A DNA stretch of 64,000 nucleotides from Bog-756 sp049521915 (GCA_049521915.1 JBEKOI010000014.1:1-64000), one strand, 5' to 3'. Shown: positions 25,206 to 34,471, counted from the first letter of the stretch. The notes: generated from the letters alone by a model not told the origin. Program-made: numbers and translations.

Positions 25206-26456
25206 GTGCGAATCGTGGGCCTTCGGCCGCTGGCCGACCGGATGGCCGCCGCCTTCGAGGGGGCCACCCCACGAGTGGTCGTGTCGGGGAACTTTGCCAC
25301 TCCGTGGGAGCTTGTCGGGCTGCTCGGCTCGTCGATGTCGCCTTGTCGCGCCTTCGTCCTCAACCCCCAGTCGGGCTGGCCCTGCCGTGACGGCTTCATC
25401 ACCGAGACCCCTTTTGTCGGTCCCGGAGCTCGCCATGACCCGCGGCTCGACTACATCCCGATGCGCCTCTCGTTGGTGCCTCGGCTCTTCGACTCGCTCC
25501 GGCCCCCTGACGCGGTGCTCGTGCACACCTCCACCCCGCGCCACGGAAAGGTCTCCCTCGGCATCGAAGTCAACATCCTGCCCGCGGCCATCGAACGGGT
25601 GCGACGGAGGGGCGGCCTGGTCATCGCACAATTGAATCCCCGGATGCCCTACACCCGCGGCGATGCCGAGATCGACATCGACCAGATCGACCTGGCTCTC
25701 GAGGTCGACGCCCCTCTCCCCTCCCCCGTCTGCACCCCACCCGGGGACGACGTTGCCACCCTCGGCGAGCAGGTGGCCCGCTACGCCACCGACGGGGGCA
25801 CCATCCAGCTCGGCATCGGCCAGGTGCCGGACGCGGCCGCCACCCATCTCCGGGCCAAGCGCGGACTCGGCATCTGGTCGGAGATGGTCAGTGACGGTGT
25901 CATGGAGCTCGCACGATGCGGGACGCTCGACCCGGCCCGGCCGGTGTGCGCGTCGTTTCTCTATGGTTCCCCCGACTTCTACCGGTGGGCTGACGACAAC
26001 CCCCGCCTGGTCATGCGTCGGACCGAATTCGTCAACGACCCGGCTCGGATCGCAGCCTGTCCGGCCATGCTGTCGATCAACACCGCGCTTCAGGTCGATC
26101 TCTTCGCGCAGGCGAACGCCAGCCACATCAACGGCGTCACCTACTCCGGACTCGGAGGGCAACCGGATTTCGTCGAAGGAGCACTGCACTCCGAGGGTGG
26201 GCATGCGGTCATCGCCCTCCGGTCGTGGCACGAAAAGAGCTCCTCGTCGACCATCGTGCCGGTCATCCAATCGCCGGTCACCACGTTCCAGCACTCCGTT
26301 GTCATCACCGAGCACGGCAGCGCCGAGATCTTCGGCCGGAGCCAGCCCGCCCAGGCCCGACTGCTGATCGAACGGGCCGCGGATCCACGGGCCCGGAGCG
26401 CCCTCCGGGACGCGGCCGGCGACCTCGGACTGGTCCGTCCCACCGTCGATGCGTGA
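25206..26456 (+). CDS. acetyl-CoA hydrolase/transferase family (4-hydroxybutyrate CoA-transferase-like)
   Basis: A 416-residue class I CoA-transferase. The catalytic glutamate lies in GLGIWSEMVSDGVMELA, the first CoA-site loop is GGTIQLGIGQVPDAAATHL and the second GVTYSGLGGQPDFVEGALHSEGG (GxGGxxDF), all as in Cat1/4-hydroxybutyrate CoA-transferases. The N-terminal domain has LNPQSGWPCRDGF and ADAVLVHTSTP-like segments. It should transfer CoA between acetyl-CoA and an organic acid, such as butyrate or 4-hydroxybutyrate. Start GTG 25206 has AGGAAGGGAG a few bases upstream. Following the alcohol dehydrogenase by 108 bases, it may share in a fermentative route; this is inferred. Confidence 0.9.
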   Translation: MRIVGLRPLADRMAAAFEGATPRVVVSGNFATPWELVGLLGSSMSPCRAFVLNPQSGWPCRDGFITETPFVGPGARHDPRLDYIPMRLSLVPRLFDSLRPPDAVLVHTSTPRHGKVSLGIEVNILPAAIERVRRRGGLVIAQLNPRMPYTRGDAEIDIDQIDLALEVDAPLPSPVCTPPGDDVATLGEQVARYATDGGTIQLGIGQVPDAAATHLRAKRGLGIWSEMVSDGVMELARCGTLDPARPVCASFLYGSPDFYRWADDNPRLVMRRTEFVNDPARIAACPAMLSINTALQVDLFAQANASHINGVTYSGLGGQPDFVEGALHSEGGHAVIALRSWHEKSSSSTIVPVIQSPVTTFQHSVVITEHGSAEIFGRSQPAQARLLIERAADPRARSALRDAAGDLGLVRPTVDA

Positions 26457-26510
26457 ACGGTGACGGGTACCGAGCCAAGTTGGCCTCCGACCGCCGGGCG
26501 CCCCTTTCCC

Positions 26511-28001
26511 TCAGCCGACGCCGGATGTGGGCTCGAGCCACTCGGGACACTCCCGCACTGCCGCGTCCAGCGCCGCCTGCGGGCTGGCGCCGGTCGTGTC
26601 GATGACGACCGCCGTCACCCACGGATCCATCCTGGCCCCCATCGCCGCCCGCACCGCGGGCGTCGCCTCCGAGATGTCGACGTCCTCCGCCAATCGGCGG
26701 TTGATCCGACGATCAGCTTCCTCCGGGGTGGTCTCACAGCACAACTCCACCAGTTGGCACGCGGCGCGTTCGGCCACTGTCCGCGCCCGGTGACGCCAGG
26801 CGGCGTCGACCCACGAGGCATCGAGGACCACCGATCCGCCTGCCCCGAGGCACTCCTCGGCCTGCCGGAGGAGCTCGTGGTAGACGACTTCGGTGGCCCG
26901 GGGACGGTAGCGATCCGCCGCCTGCTCGGTCCACTGCTCGGTGGCGACGCCGGGCTCCCTTCTGATCTCGTCGGATCGGAGCACGGTCCATCCCCGAGCG
27001 GCACCGAGACCCGCGGCCAAGGTGGACTTGCCCGATCCGGGAAGCCCGCCGACGAGAACGAGCCTCTCCCGCGCCCTCCGGAGGTGGCCCAGCGCCAGAG
27101 CGTGGAAGGCGGCCGCCTCCGCCCGCACACCTTCGACCCCCTGGGATGTGCGTAGGCAGCAGACCTTGGCCCGGACATAGGCCCGGGACGCGCAGTAGTA
27201 ATGGACGAGCGACTCCGGCATCGGATCACCGGACGCTTCCCGATACCGACTGAGGAAGAAGCGCGCCGCGTCCCCACGGCCCAATCGTTCAAGGTCCATG
27301 GCCAGGAAGGCCACGTCGGCGATGACATCGTCGTAGCGGAGGCGGTCGTCGAACTCGACGCAGTCGAGGATGCGGACCCCGTCGTCGAGACAGAAGATGT
27401 CCTCGGCCTGCAGATCACCGTGCCCGTCGCAGACCCGTCCCGTCGCCGCCCTCTCGCTCAACAACGTCCCGTGGCCCTCGATCCATCGGTGCGACAGGGA
27501 CCGGATCTCCGACTCGACGGCGCGGTCGAGCAGCGTTCCCACAAAGCGCCGGGTCTCATCGAAGTTGGCCTCCCACCCGTCGACAAGGGCCTCCGGGGAC
27601 GCCTCGGCCGAGATGACCGGAGAACGGAGGGCCCGGGCATGGAAGCGGGCCAGCACTCCGGCCACCTGCCGAAGTTGCTCGTCGAGGTCGTCTCCCCGTC
27701 GGGCCTGTGCGGCCAACTTCCGACCTTCGGGCAGGTGCCGCATGACCACCATGTGGTCGACCGGTTCTGAGTTCAGCTGGATGTCCGCCACACCCAGGTA
27801 GACGTCCGGTGCCAACCGTCCATTGAGCTCGACCTCGCGCCGGCAGTCGAGGAGACGGGCCTCGCGGGTGCGGAAGTCCAAAAAGCCGAATTGAACCTGC
27901 TTTCGCAGCTTGTAGACGCGGTCGCCGACGAAGAAGAGCAGGGAGATGTGCGTCTCCACCAGGCGAGCCGGCGCCGGAGGGCCCGCCGGGTCAGCCGTCA
28001 T
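26511..28001 (-). CDS. bifunctional phosphotransferase-like / AAA (gluconate-kinase-like) protein
   Basis: A 496-residue two-domain protein. Residues about 1-300 have an aminoglycoside-phosphotransferase-like kinase fold (VYKLRKQVQFGFLDF; VCDGHGDLQAEDIFC with catalytic Asp; ILDCVEFDDRLRYDDVIADVAFL). Residues about 320-490 have a P-loop kinase domain (LVLVGGLPGSGKSTLAAGL, SDEIRRE). This architecture is a known fusion in actinobacteria and proteobacteria whose substrate is not established. The start is GTG/ATG near 28001 and the length is usual. Converges with the CoA-transferase. The small STAS gene follows upstream on the same strand after 69 bases. Confidence 0.88.
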   Translation of the reverse strand: MTADPAGPPAPARLVETHISLLFFVGDRVYKLRKQVQFGFLDFRTREARLLDCRREVELNGRLAPDVYLGVADIQLNSEPVDHMVVMRHLPEGRKLAAQARRGDDLDEQLRQVAGVLARFHARALRSPVISAEASPEALVDGWEANFDETRRFVGTLLDRAVESEIRSLSHRWIEGHGTLLSERAATGRVCDGHGDLQAEDIFCLDDGVRILDCVEFDDRLRYDDVIADVAFLAMDLERLGRGDAARFFLSRYREASGDPMPESLVHYYCASRAYVRAKVCCLRTSQGVEGVRAEAAAFHALALGHLRRARERLVLVGGLPGSGKSTLAAGLGAARGWTVLRSDEIRREPGVATEQWTEQAADRYRPRATEVVYHELLRQAEECLGAGGSVVLDASWVDAAWRHRARTVAERAACQLVELCCETTPEEADRRINRRLAEDVDISEATPAVRAAMGARMDPWVTAVVIDTTGASPQAALDAAVRECPEWLEPTSGVG

Positions 28002-28070
28002 CCGGAGGCGGCAGACCGCGAGTCCGGCTGTGTGCGCAGAGGAGTGGCGGGCATCGGGGGCTCGGCCCCA

Positions 28071-28475
28071 CTACGCAGGATGCAGGATGCGGCCCGGCGC
28101 CATCTGAGCGGTCACCGGCCGATCGGAAGGCACCCGGATTCGCACCGGCGACGGGTGGGTGACCGCCGGACGCAGCCGCTGCAGGGTTCCGCCGCAGGTT
28201 CGGACCGCGAGCTGGAGGTCGGCCAGCACCTCGACTCCACCCGCGTCAGGGACACGCAGATCGGAGATGTCCAGCTCGAACTGGCGGCTGCCGTCTGCGA
28301 TGAGCTCCGACACGACGGCAACGACATTGGAGCCGGTGCGCCCGTCGAGCGTGCCTTCGAGGTGGATGGTGATGGGGACGTGCCCGAGGTCGATCGACAT
28401 GGCCAGCGAGGCCTCGTCGCTCAGGACCGAGGGGGTATGCCATCTCAGCGCCTGTCCGACCCGGCCATCCTCCAT
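28071..28475 (-). CDS. STAS-domain protein lacking the phosphorylated serine
   Basis: A SpoIIAA/anti-anti-sigma-like STAS domain: ITIHLEGTLDGRTGSNVVAVVSELIADGSRQFELDISDLRVPDAGGVEVLADLQLAVRTCGG. In regulatory STAS proteins the loop reads DSxG with a phosphorylatable serine; here it is DAGG, so this protein probably cannot be switched off by a serine kinase. The N-terminus is uncertain: ATG 28475 is used because a DosR-like box at 28510-28524 is 34 bases upstream; ATG 28400 and TTG 28526 are in frame. No anti-sigma kinase or sigma factor lies nearby. Confidence 0.72.
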   Translation of the reverse strand: MEDGRVGQALRWHTPSVLSDEASLAMSIDLGHVPITIHLEGTLDGRTGSNVVAVVSELIADGSRQFELDISDLRVPDAGGVEVLADLQLAVRTCGGTLQRLRPAVTHPSPVRIRVPSDRPVTAQMAPGRILHPA

Positions 28476-28509
28476 GACCCCAGCCTGATGGCCGAGCACC
28501 GTGACCACC

Positions 28510-28524
28510 AGGGGAGAAAGTCCC
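28510..28524 (-). promoter_or_regulatory. DosR/DevR-like box upstream of the STAS gene
   Basis: Minus-strand GGGACTTTCTCCCCT, 13 of 15 positions matching the consensus (TC in place of GG). It lies inside the longest open frame of the STAS gene, which argues for the downstream start at 28475. Confidence 0.45.
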
Positions 28525-28590
28525 AAGTGATGGCGGTCACCTCCTCGGGATCCTGGTCAGGGGGCCCATCCCCTGGGTCGCGGCCCAGAG

Positions 28591-28605
28591 AGGACTTTCG
28601 GCCCT
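28591..28605 (+). promoter_or_regulatory. DosR/DevR-like box upstream of the 97-aa gene
   Basis: AGGACTTTCGGCCCT, identical to the site before the cytochrome b operon, 53 bases before ATG 28659. Together with the site at 28510 it gives a box on each arm of the divergent region. Confidence 0.6.
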
Positions 28606-28658
28606 GTTGGCGCTGGATGAGGCGTCGTACGGTGCCTTCGAGGGCACGGGAGGCGACA

Positions 28659-28952
28659 ATGGCGACGAGTGAGTGCACTGGGGCGGACCGGCTTTCGGGG
28701 GCCGACCGGGCATCCCGGTCGGCCGAGACCGCCGATTTGGCCATCGGAGGCTTGATCCACCAGCTCTCCGAGGTGATTTCCGCCGTTGGGAGCTATCGCG
28801 CCGACGCCGAGGACGGCATCGGTTGGGTCTCCCTCGACCGGGCCCTGTGCAGCCTGCACAGCGCGGTGGTGGCCCTGGAGGAATTCGGCGCCGATCGCGC
28901 CCAGGCACCGGCGTGCATCGCCGTGGCCGGCTCCGATCGATCCGGGGCCTGA
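28659..28952 (+). CDS. hypothetical protein, 97 aa
   Basis: No family recognised. ATG 28659 has GGGAGG six bases upstream and a DosR-like box 53 bases before the start. The product is 97 residues: a Ser/Ala/Asp-rich start, then two likely helices (LAIGGLIHQLSEVISAVGSYRADAED and SLDRALCSLHSAVVALEEFGADRAQ). It is acidic and lacks signals or membrane helices. Small, box-controlled and alpha-helical, it could be a dormancy-type small protein; that is an inference from the regulatory site only. Confidence 0.68.
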   Translation: MATSECTGADRLSGADRASRSAETADLAIGGLIHQLSEVISAVGSYRADAEDGIGWVSLDRALCSLHSAVVALEEFGADRAQAPACIAVAGSDRSGA

Positions 28953-29021
28953 CCACCGCCTCTGGCCGCAGCCACACGCGGGTGGCCGGGGCCGCCAGGT
29001 GGGCCTTGCCCGGTTGTCAGG

Positions 29022-29498
29022 TCATCCTGTGGCGGCACCGACGGGGTCGGAGTTGCGGGCCAGCATGGCCGGGGTGGAGGTGACGATGATCACGAACAAC
29101 AAGAACCCCACCACATGGATGACCGTGCACCAGATGCACAGCGCTTTGAGGATGAACAGTTCTTCGATGAACAGGTAGATGATCATCCCGACACCGAGGA
29201 CGGAGAGAACGAGTCGGATCCAGTGGATGCGATTGTCGGTCGAGTTCCAAGCCGGCGGGAGGCAGAGGATGGTCATGGGCACGAAGTACAAGAGGCCGAG
29301 CACAGGTACGGGAATGCCCAGGAAGTGTGACGTGTTGGAGGTCAGGATCTTGTTGCAGGGACCGAGGTCGGGACAGACGAGAGCGATGTGGGTGTCGAAG
29401 TGGCTGATGGTGAGATAGACGGACCCGGCCAGGCCGACGATGCTCAAGAGGAGGCATGCGATCGCCTGCCACCGTAGACTCTCCGTTCCTCCGGCCAT
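29022..29498 (-). CDS. VKOR family protein (vitamin K epoxide reductase-like)
   Basis: A 158-residue four-helix membrane enzyme that reoxidises DsbA-type thiol oxidases using quinone. The loop cysteine pair is C42 and C48 (VCPDLGPCNKILTS, with the conserved CNxxLxS), and the active-site CxxC is C121-C124 in LKALCIWCTVIHVV. Four hydrophobic segments are visible (about 11-32, 62-80, 93-115, 118-145). No DsbA domain is fused. It converges with the 97-aa gene. The natural partner, a thioredoxin-fold oxidase, is not in the window. Confidence 0.93.
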   Translation of the reverse strand: MAGGTESLRWQAIACLLLSIVGLAGSVYLTISHFDTHIALVCPDLGPCNKILTSNTSHFLGIPVPVLGLLYFVPMTILCLPPAWNSTDNRIHWIRLVLSVLGVGMIIYLFIEELFILKALCIWCTVIHVVGFLLFVIIVTSTPAMLARNSDPVGAATG

Positions 29499-29616
29499 CG
29501 ATACCTCGTGGTCCTGGGGGGCCGGCCGACGGGCTCGGCCCTTTGAATTCGAGCTCGAACGACCTCGATTGATTCTGGAGCCGTCTCCCAGAGCCTGCCG
29601 AAGCCGACTGAGAGTA

Positions 29617-31500
29617 TCACGGTGAACTCACCGGACGCGAGCTCGTCCAATCCGAAGCCCGGCGCCAGATCCGGTACATACGCAGGCGCCCATAGTCCTT
29701 GGCCGCGGGCAGGTGCCCGATGTAGTCGCATCCGATGTCGGCGTCGCCCGAAACCGCCAGCGCGGCGGCGAATGCCTCCGTCACGTAGACGGCTCCGGTC
29801 GGGGTGACCGGCTCGATCCGGGCCGTACGGTTCACGTGTGAGCCCATGAACGAGGGCCTCCGGAGCACGGGGTCCTCCATCGGGAACACCGGCCCGACGT
29901 GTCCGGACAGACGAAAGGCGAGGTGCGACGGGAGGCCCGCGCCATCGAGATCGAGGGAGGCCATGGCGTCCTGCAGGTCGAGGGCACACCGCGCCGCGTC
30001 CGGCGCGCCGGAGAGCACGGCGAAGAGCGCATCCCCCCAGGTATTGGTGTAGTCGACCTGGCCGGCATATCCGGAGAGCACCTCGGCGAACGCACCCAGG
30101 ACCACGTCCGCAAAGGCCGGCAGCTGATCATCTTTCAGTTTCGAGAAGCCGCGGATGTCGCCGATGAGCATGGCCCGGATCACCCGTCGTGGTCGACGCA
30201 CCGCGGCCACCGGTTCGGGCTTCTCTGCGCCCGTGGCCGCCGGGACCCACGCCCGGCCGGCGCCCGGCAGGCCATCGGCACAGTCCGGGGAGACGACCAC
30301 GACGTCGTGGCCGGTCGAATGCCACGATGCGACGTCGGCCGCCGTGCCGGCTGTTCCCGTCGCCACGGCGCCGTCCCACAGCGCCAGCTGGTGCACCTCT
30401 GCGTCGAGATACCGGGCCCGCAAGAGGGCGAGCCCCATGGCCAGCTCGGCACAGTACCGGTAGAGCACATCGTCGTCGAGAGAGGCGTCCTCGGTGGCAT
30501 AGCTCACCGAGGCGGCGGCATCCAGGCACCGGTGGAAACGCCTCACCCAACCCGCCCCGGCCCCGGCGACGGACGTGCCGATGAACTCGTCGAGTGCGAA
30601 GGGGAGGATGACGTGGAGCTCACAGCCACGGGCCAGGAGGGCTTCGGCCCAGAGGGTGTCACCTCCATTGGCCAACGAGCCGTAGGCAAAGGCCACCGGA
30701 CGGTCGTCGACCGCCCGGCCGATCCGCTCGGTGACCTCCGCTTCGCAGTTGCTGCTGAATCGACCCCGAGCTCCGGGGGCCGCCATCAGATGCCCGCAGT
30801 AGTGGGCCACTGCAGGCCCAGCCAGGGGCGACAGGACCTGCGGATCGATCCCCGTCTCGTGGCAGATGAGCCGCAACTGGCGTCGGGTCGTGGACAGCGC
30901 CCCGTAGTCGCTGTCCTGGAGACCTCTGGCCCGCTCCAGTGCGGTCCGGACGCCACCCATGTCCCCAAGGAGCAGCTGGGCCTCCGCTTCGGTGGCGGCC
31001 GCGAAGTAACCGGTGTCACCCGAGGTGGCGACCAGGCCGAGCGACTCCCGGGCCAGTCGTCGAGCTCCGGCGGGGTCCCCGGCCACCAGCGTCAAGGTGG
31101 CGGCGTTGATGGCCGGAAAGTAGCCCTGCGATCGCGCCCGGATGTCCAGATAGGCCGCGGCGGCGCGTGCGGCCAGCCGCCGCCGTTCCTGGCCCGACGC
31201 AGCCAGGGCGAAGTCCTTTTGGATCCGGGCGTCGAGCGCGCCCACGTCCTCGGATTCGACCGCCGTCAAGCCGAGCTCTTCGAACTCCCGGGCCGCTTGT
31301 GCTGTCGACCCGCTGCGGGCCAGGGCCAACACGGCCCGGTACCCCAGCTCCACGTGACCAGGATTCTGCTCCAGCCCCTGCCCGGCCAGATCGAAGGCGG
31401 AGAGCGGTTCACCTCGCCGCTCTGCATCCCGGACCGCCGCCAGCCATTCCCCGGCCGTCCGGGACCGATCCGGTGGCGGCACGCCTTCCGATTGGGCCAT
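29617..31500 (-). CDS. class III adenylate/guanylate cyclase with TPR and SLOG-like domains
   Basis: A 627-residue cytoplasmic protein. Residues 1-230 are helical TPR-like repeats (AAAYLDIRARSQGYFPAINAATLTLVAGDPAGARRLARESL). The middle (about 230-420) has AYGSLANGGDTLWAEALLARGCELHVILPFALDEFI and YRYCAELAMGLALLRARYL, resembling a nucleotide-binding SLOG-type Rossmann unit. The C-terminal cyclase domain (about 440-620) has both metal aspartates, D448 in MLIGDIRGFSKL and D490 in TNTWGDALFAV, and the transition-state residues N557 and R561 in VNRTARIEP, so it should be active. ATG 31500 is the chosen start; the frame is open to 31611. Divergent from the TIR-WD40 gene across 91 bases. Confidence 0.87.
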   Translation of the reverse strand: MAQSEGVPPPDRSRTAGEWLAAVRDAERRGEPLSAFDLAGQGLEQNPGHVELGYRAVLALARSGSTAQAAREFEELGLTAVESEDVGALDARIQKDFALAASGQERRRLAARAAAAYLDIRARSQGYFPAINAATLTLVAGDPAGARRLARESLGLVATSGDTGYFAAATEAEAQLLLGDMGGVRTALERARGLQDSDYGALSTTRRQLRLICHETGIDPQVLSPLAGPAVAHYCGHLMAAPGARGRFSSNCEAEVTERIGRAVDDRPVAFAYGSLANGGDTLWAEALLARGCELHVILPFALDEFIGTSVAGAGAGWVRRFHRCLDAAASVSYATEDASLDDDVLYRYCAELAMGLALLRARYLDAEVHQLALWDGAVATGTAGTAADVASWHSTGHDVVVVSPDCADGLPGAGRAWVPAATGAEKPEPVAAVRRPRRVIRAMLIGDIRGFSKLKDDQLPAFADVVLGAFAEVLSGYAGQVDYTNTWGDALFAVLSGAPDAARCALDLQDAMASLDLDGAGLPSHLAFRLSGHVGPVFPMEDPVLRRPSFMGSHVNRTARIEPVTPTGAVYVTEAFAAALAVSGDADIGCDYIGHLPAAKDYGRLRMYRIWRRASDWTSSRPVSSP

Positions 31501-31591
31501 TGGGAGATCGTAGATGTCCCCGACACCGTTCCGGCCCGGTCTGCATGCCAGAATGACTCCGGACAGGATGGATGGCGGAGGGGATCGGTGG

Positions 31592-34327
31592 ATGGAATAC
31601 GACGGGTTCATCTCCTACAGCCACGCGGCGGATGGAATGCTGGCACCGGCACTGCAACGCGGCCTCCAGCGTCTGGCCAAGCCCTGGAACAGTCGCCGCG
31701 CCCTGCGGGTCTTCCGGGACGAGACCGGGCTGTCGACCAACCCGCACCTGTGGTCCTCGATCGAGGACGCCCTCGACGAGAGCGGGTGGTTCGTGCTCCT
31801 GGCCTCGCCCGAGGCGGCCGGATCGGAGTGGGTGAACAAGGAGATCTCGCACTGGTTGGCCACCAAGTCGATCGACCACATCCTGCCCGTGGTCACCGAC
31901 GGGTCCTGGGAGTGGGACCCGGTCCTGGCCGACTTCACCGCCGGGTCCACGGCTGTGCCCGAAGCCCTCCGGGAGGCGCTGCTCGACGAACCCCGACACC
32001 TCGACCTGCGCTGGGCCCGGGACGAAGCAGATCTGGATCTGCACAACAGCCGCTTCCGCTCCGCGGTGGCCGATCTCGCCGCCCCCATGCACGGGGTGGC
32101 CAAGGACGAGCTCGAAGGCGAGGACGTCCGCCAGCACCGGCGCACCCGGAGGCTCGCCCGCGCCGGTGTCAGCGCCCTGGTCCTCCTCGTCGTGCTGGCC
32201 GTCGGGCTCGGGGTGCTGGCCCTGGTGTCGCGGAACCAGGCCGTCGTCACCGGGACCACCGCCCGGGCCCAGGCCCTGGCCTCCGAGAGCCAGAACGAGC
32301 TGTCCACCGACCCCGAGGTGTCGGTGCTGCTGGCCCGCCAAGCCGTGGCGGTGTCGCCCATTCCCCAGGCGGTGACGGCACTGCGCCAGGCCATGGACGC
32401 ATCCCCGGTCCGGTTGGCCCTGCCCACCGAATCCGGAAAGCAGTGTGGCCTGAGTGGTCCCACCCTGGCCTACAACCCGACCGGGGACCGGATCGCCGAG
32501 AGCGTGTGCACCGGTGATGTGGTCGTGCTCGACGCGGCCACCGGACACGTCATCTACCGGCACCACCTGGCCGACCAGGCCGGCTCGGTGGCCTATGACC
32601 CCACCGGTCGGTACCTGGCTGTCGGCACCAACCAGGGCATCGACCTCCTCGATCCGTCCGACGGCGCGGTGGAGTCCCGCCTTCTGGGCCACGGCGAGGC
32701 GAACGCCCTGGCTTTCAGTCCCGATGGACGGCAGCTCGGAGCCACCACCGACAATGGGGTCACGCTGTGGAACCTGACTTCGGGAACGGCTCGTGACCTG
32801 ACCAAGCTGCACGACGGCCAGCGGACGTTGGCCTTCACCTCCGACGGGCAGTACCTGGTGGTGGGCACCGGGGCGACGTTCTCGGGCCTCTACGACACGG
32901 CCAGTGGTCAGGTCGTGCGGGCCCTGCTGCCCCCGGGACAGAGCGTGACCGCCGAACAGGTCAGTCCGGTGGCCATCGAAGGAACCACCCTCGTGGTGGC
33001 CGAGAACGTCAACGGTCCGGGCGACGTCACCGCCGATATCGACCTCTGGAACACCCAGGACTGGCGCATGGAGCGCATCCTCGGCCAGGTGACCGGCACC
33101 ACGGTCACCAGCGTGGCCATCAGCCCGAACGGAGAGCGCATCGCGCTGGGAGACGCCGACGGCACCGGAAGCGTCTGGTCGGTGTCCCCCGGCGAGGAGC
33201 TGCAGGGACTGAGCGGCCAGACGGCCGAGCTCGGTAGCATCGCCTTCAGCCCGACGGGTGCCGACGTGGCCGCCACCTCCAACGACGGGACGGCCCGGAT
33301 CTACCGGTCGGACGGACCGTGGCTGGACACGGTGTACGCACCGGTGTGCGGCTGTGGGACCGAGATCGGCTGGCGGCAGGACCGGTTGAGTGCGTTCGCC
33401 CGGTTGGGGAACGACGCCTTTCTGCGGACGTGGACGGAACCGTCGGGCCTCCAGTCGCCTGACCCACCGCTGGTGAGCACCAACCAGAAGTCGTTCGGCG
33501 CCGCCATCAGCCCGGACGCCCGTCGGGTGGCCCTGTGGAACGACGGCGCCACGACCTCCACCGTGCGGGTGGTGGACCCCACGACCCTGCGGGTGATCTT
33601 CACCCTGCCGGCCACGACGGTGACCAACGTGGCCTTCTCCGACGACGGTCGCCTGCTGGTGGTGACCGACGGAAAGGGTGATCTGTTCATCACCACATTG
33701 TCCGACGGTCGCACGGTTGTCAGCCACCGCTGGTCGGTGCCCTGCGGCGTGGACGCAACCGCCGACGGGGGCACTCCCGTGATCAGCCCCGACGACCGCC
33801 TGGTGGCGGTGTACTCGTTCTGCGGTCAGGTCATCGTGGGCAAGACGTCTTCGGCCCAGCCCGATGAGCGGTACACGGAATCCGGCCAGCTGTCCGACGC
33901 CGCGTTCAACCCGGCCGGCACCCGGCTGGCCCTCGGATCGTGGGACAGCACGGTCACGGTGTTGAACCTGGCATCCGACACACCGCTGTTCGAACTGGTC
34001 GGACACAGCCGCGGCGTCAACGGTGTGGCCTACAGTCCGAACGGTCGCTACATCGCCACCACCAGCGTCGACGACACCTTGCGGGTGTGGGACGCGTCCA
34101 CCGGCCAGGTCTTGCAGATCGACCACGACCAGAGCGGGGTCAGCAATCCGGCATTCAGCCCTGACAGCCGCATGGTGGCCGAGTCCAACGACGACAATCA
34201 GATCCGGGTGTGGACCGTCTGTGCCTACTGCCAGGATCCCTCGGCCCTCCTGCGGGCATCCGATTCGTCGGTCGTCTCGCCCCTGACCCCCCTCGAACGG
34301 GCCGAGGCCGCGTCCCAGGGCGGGTGA
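31592..34327 (+). CDS. TIR-domain / transmembrane / WD40 repeat protein
   Basis: 911 residues from ATG 31592, which has GGAGGGG eight bases upstream. Residues 1-130 are a TIR domain: YDGFISYSHAAD at the start, RVFRDETGLSTNPHLWSSIEDALDESGWFVLLASPEA, and SEWVNKEISHWLA, whose glutamate aligns with the catalytic Glu of NAD-cleaving TIRs (WVHKEI in SARM1). A membrane helix follows at about 189-213 (LVLLVVLAVGLGVLALVS), then a helical stalk (QALASESQNELSTDPEVSVLLARQAV) common to actinobacterial sensor proteins, and seven or more WD40 repeats (VNGVAYSPNGRYIATTSVDDTLRVWD). The TIR is thus cytoplasmic and the propeller most likely outside. NADase or scaffold roles are both possible. Divergent from the cyclase. 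Confidence 0.9.
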   Translation: MEYDGFISYSHAADGMLAPALQRGLQRLAKPWNSRRALRVFRDETGLSTNPHLWSSIEDALDESGWFVLLASPEAAGSEWVNKEISHWLATKSIDHILPVVTDGSWEWDPVLADFTAGSTAVPEALREALLDEPRHLDLRWARDEADLDLHNSRFRSAVADLAAPMHGVAKDELEGEDVRQHRRTRRLARAGVSALVLLVVLAVGLGVLALVSRNQAVVTGTTARAQALASESQNELSTDPEVSVLLARQAVAVSPIPQAVTALRQAMDASPVRLALPTESGKQCGLSGPTLAYNPTGDRIAESVCTGDVVVLDAATGHVIYRHHLADQAGSVAYDPTGRYLAVGTNQGIDLLDPSDGAVESRLLGHGEANALAFSPDGRQLGATTDNGVTLWNLTSGTARDLTKLHDGQRTLAFTSDGQYLVVGTGATFSGLYDTASGQVVRALLPPGQSVTAEQVSPVAIEGTTLVVAENVNGPGDVTADIDLWNTQDWRMERILGQVTGTTVTSVAISPNGERIALGDADGTGSVWSVSPGEELQGLSGQTAELGSIAFSPTGADVAATSNDGTARIYRSDGPWLDTVYAPVCGCGTEIGWRQDRLSAFARLGNDAFLRTWTEPSGLQSPDPPLVSTNQKSFGAAISPDARRVALWNDGATTSTVRVVDPTTLRVIFTLPATTVTNVAFSDDGRLLVVTDGKGDLFITTLSDGRTVVSHRWSVPCGVDATADGGTPVISPDDRLVAVYSFCGQVIVGKTSSAQPDERYTESGQLSDAAFNPAGTRLALGSWDSTVTVLNLASDTPLFELVGHSRGVNGVAYSPNGRYIATTSVDDTLRVWDASTGQVLQIDHDQSGVSNPAFSPDSRMVAESNDDNQIRVWTVCAYCQDPSALLRASDSSVVSPLTPLERAEAASQGG

Positions 34328-34471
34328 ACGGGCCGTCACGGGCTCTCCGGGTCAACGCGCCGTCACAACCGGTGCGTGGATGCCAGGGGAAATCCTCGGC
34401 CCCGGGTATGGTGTCGGCCAGGTGACCGGGACCAGGGGCATGCGGCACGGAGCCGGAACGGAGATGACGTG

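Noticed and set aside
29499..29616. Promoter site for VKOR from GGGCTCGGCCCTTT at 29532-29545
   Set aside because: Spacing of the two halves is wrong for the box and no other support is present.
31409..34339. 976-aa minus-strand open frame opposite the TIR-WD40 gene
   Set aside because: Same artefact; composition is Gly/Arg/His/Val repeats with no recognisable domain.
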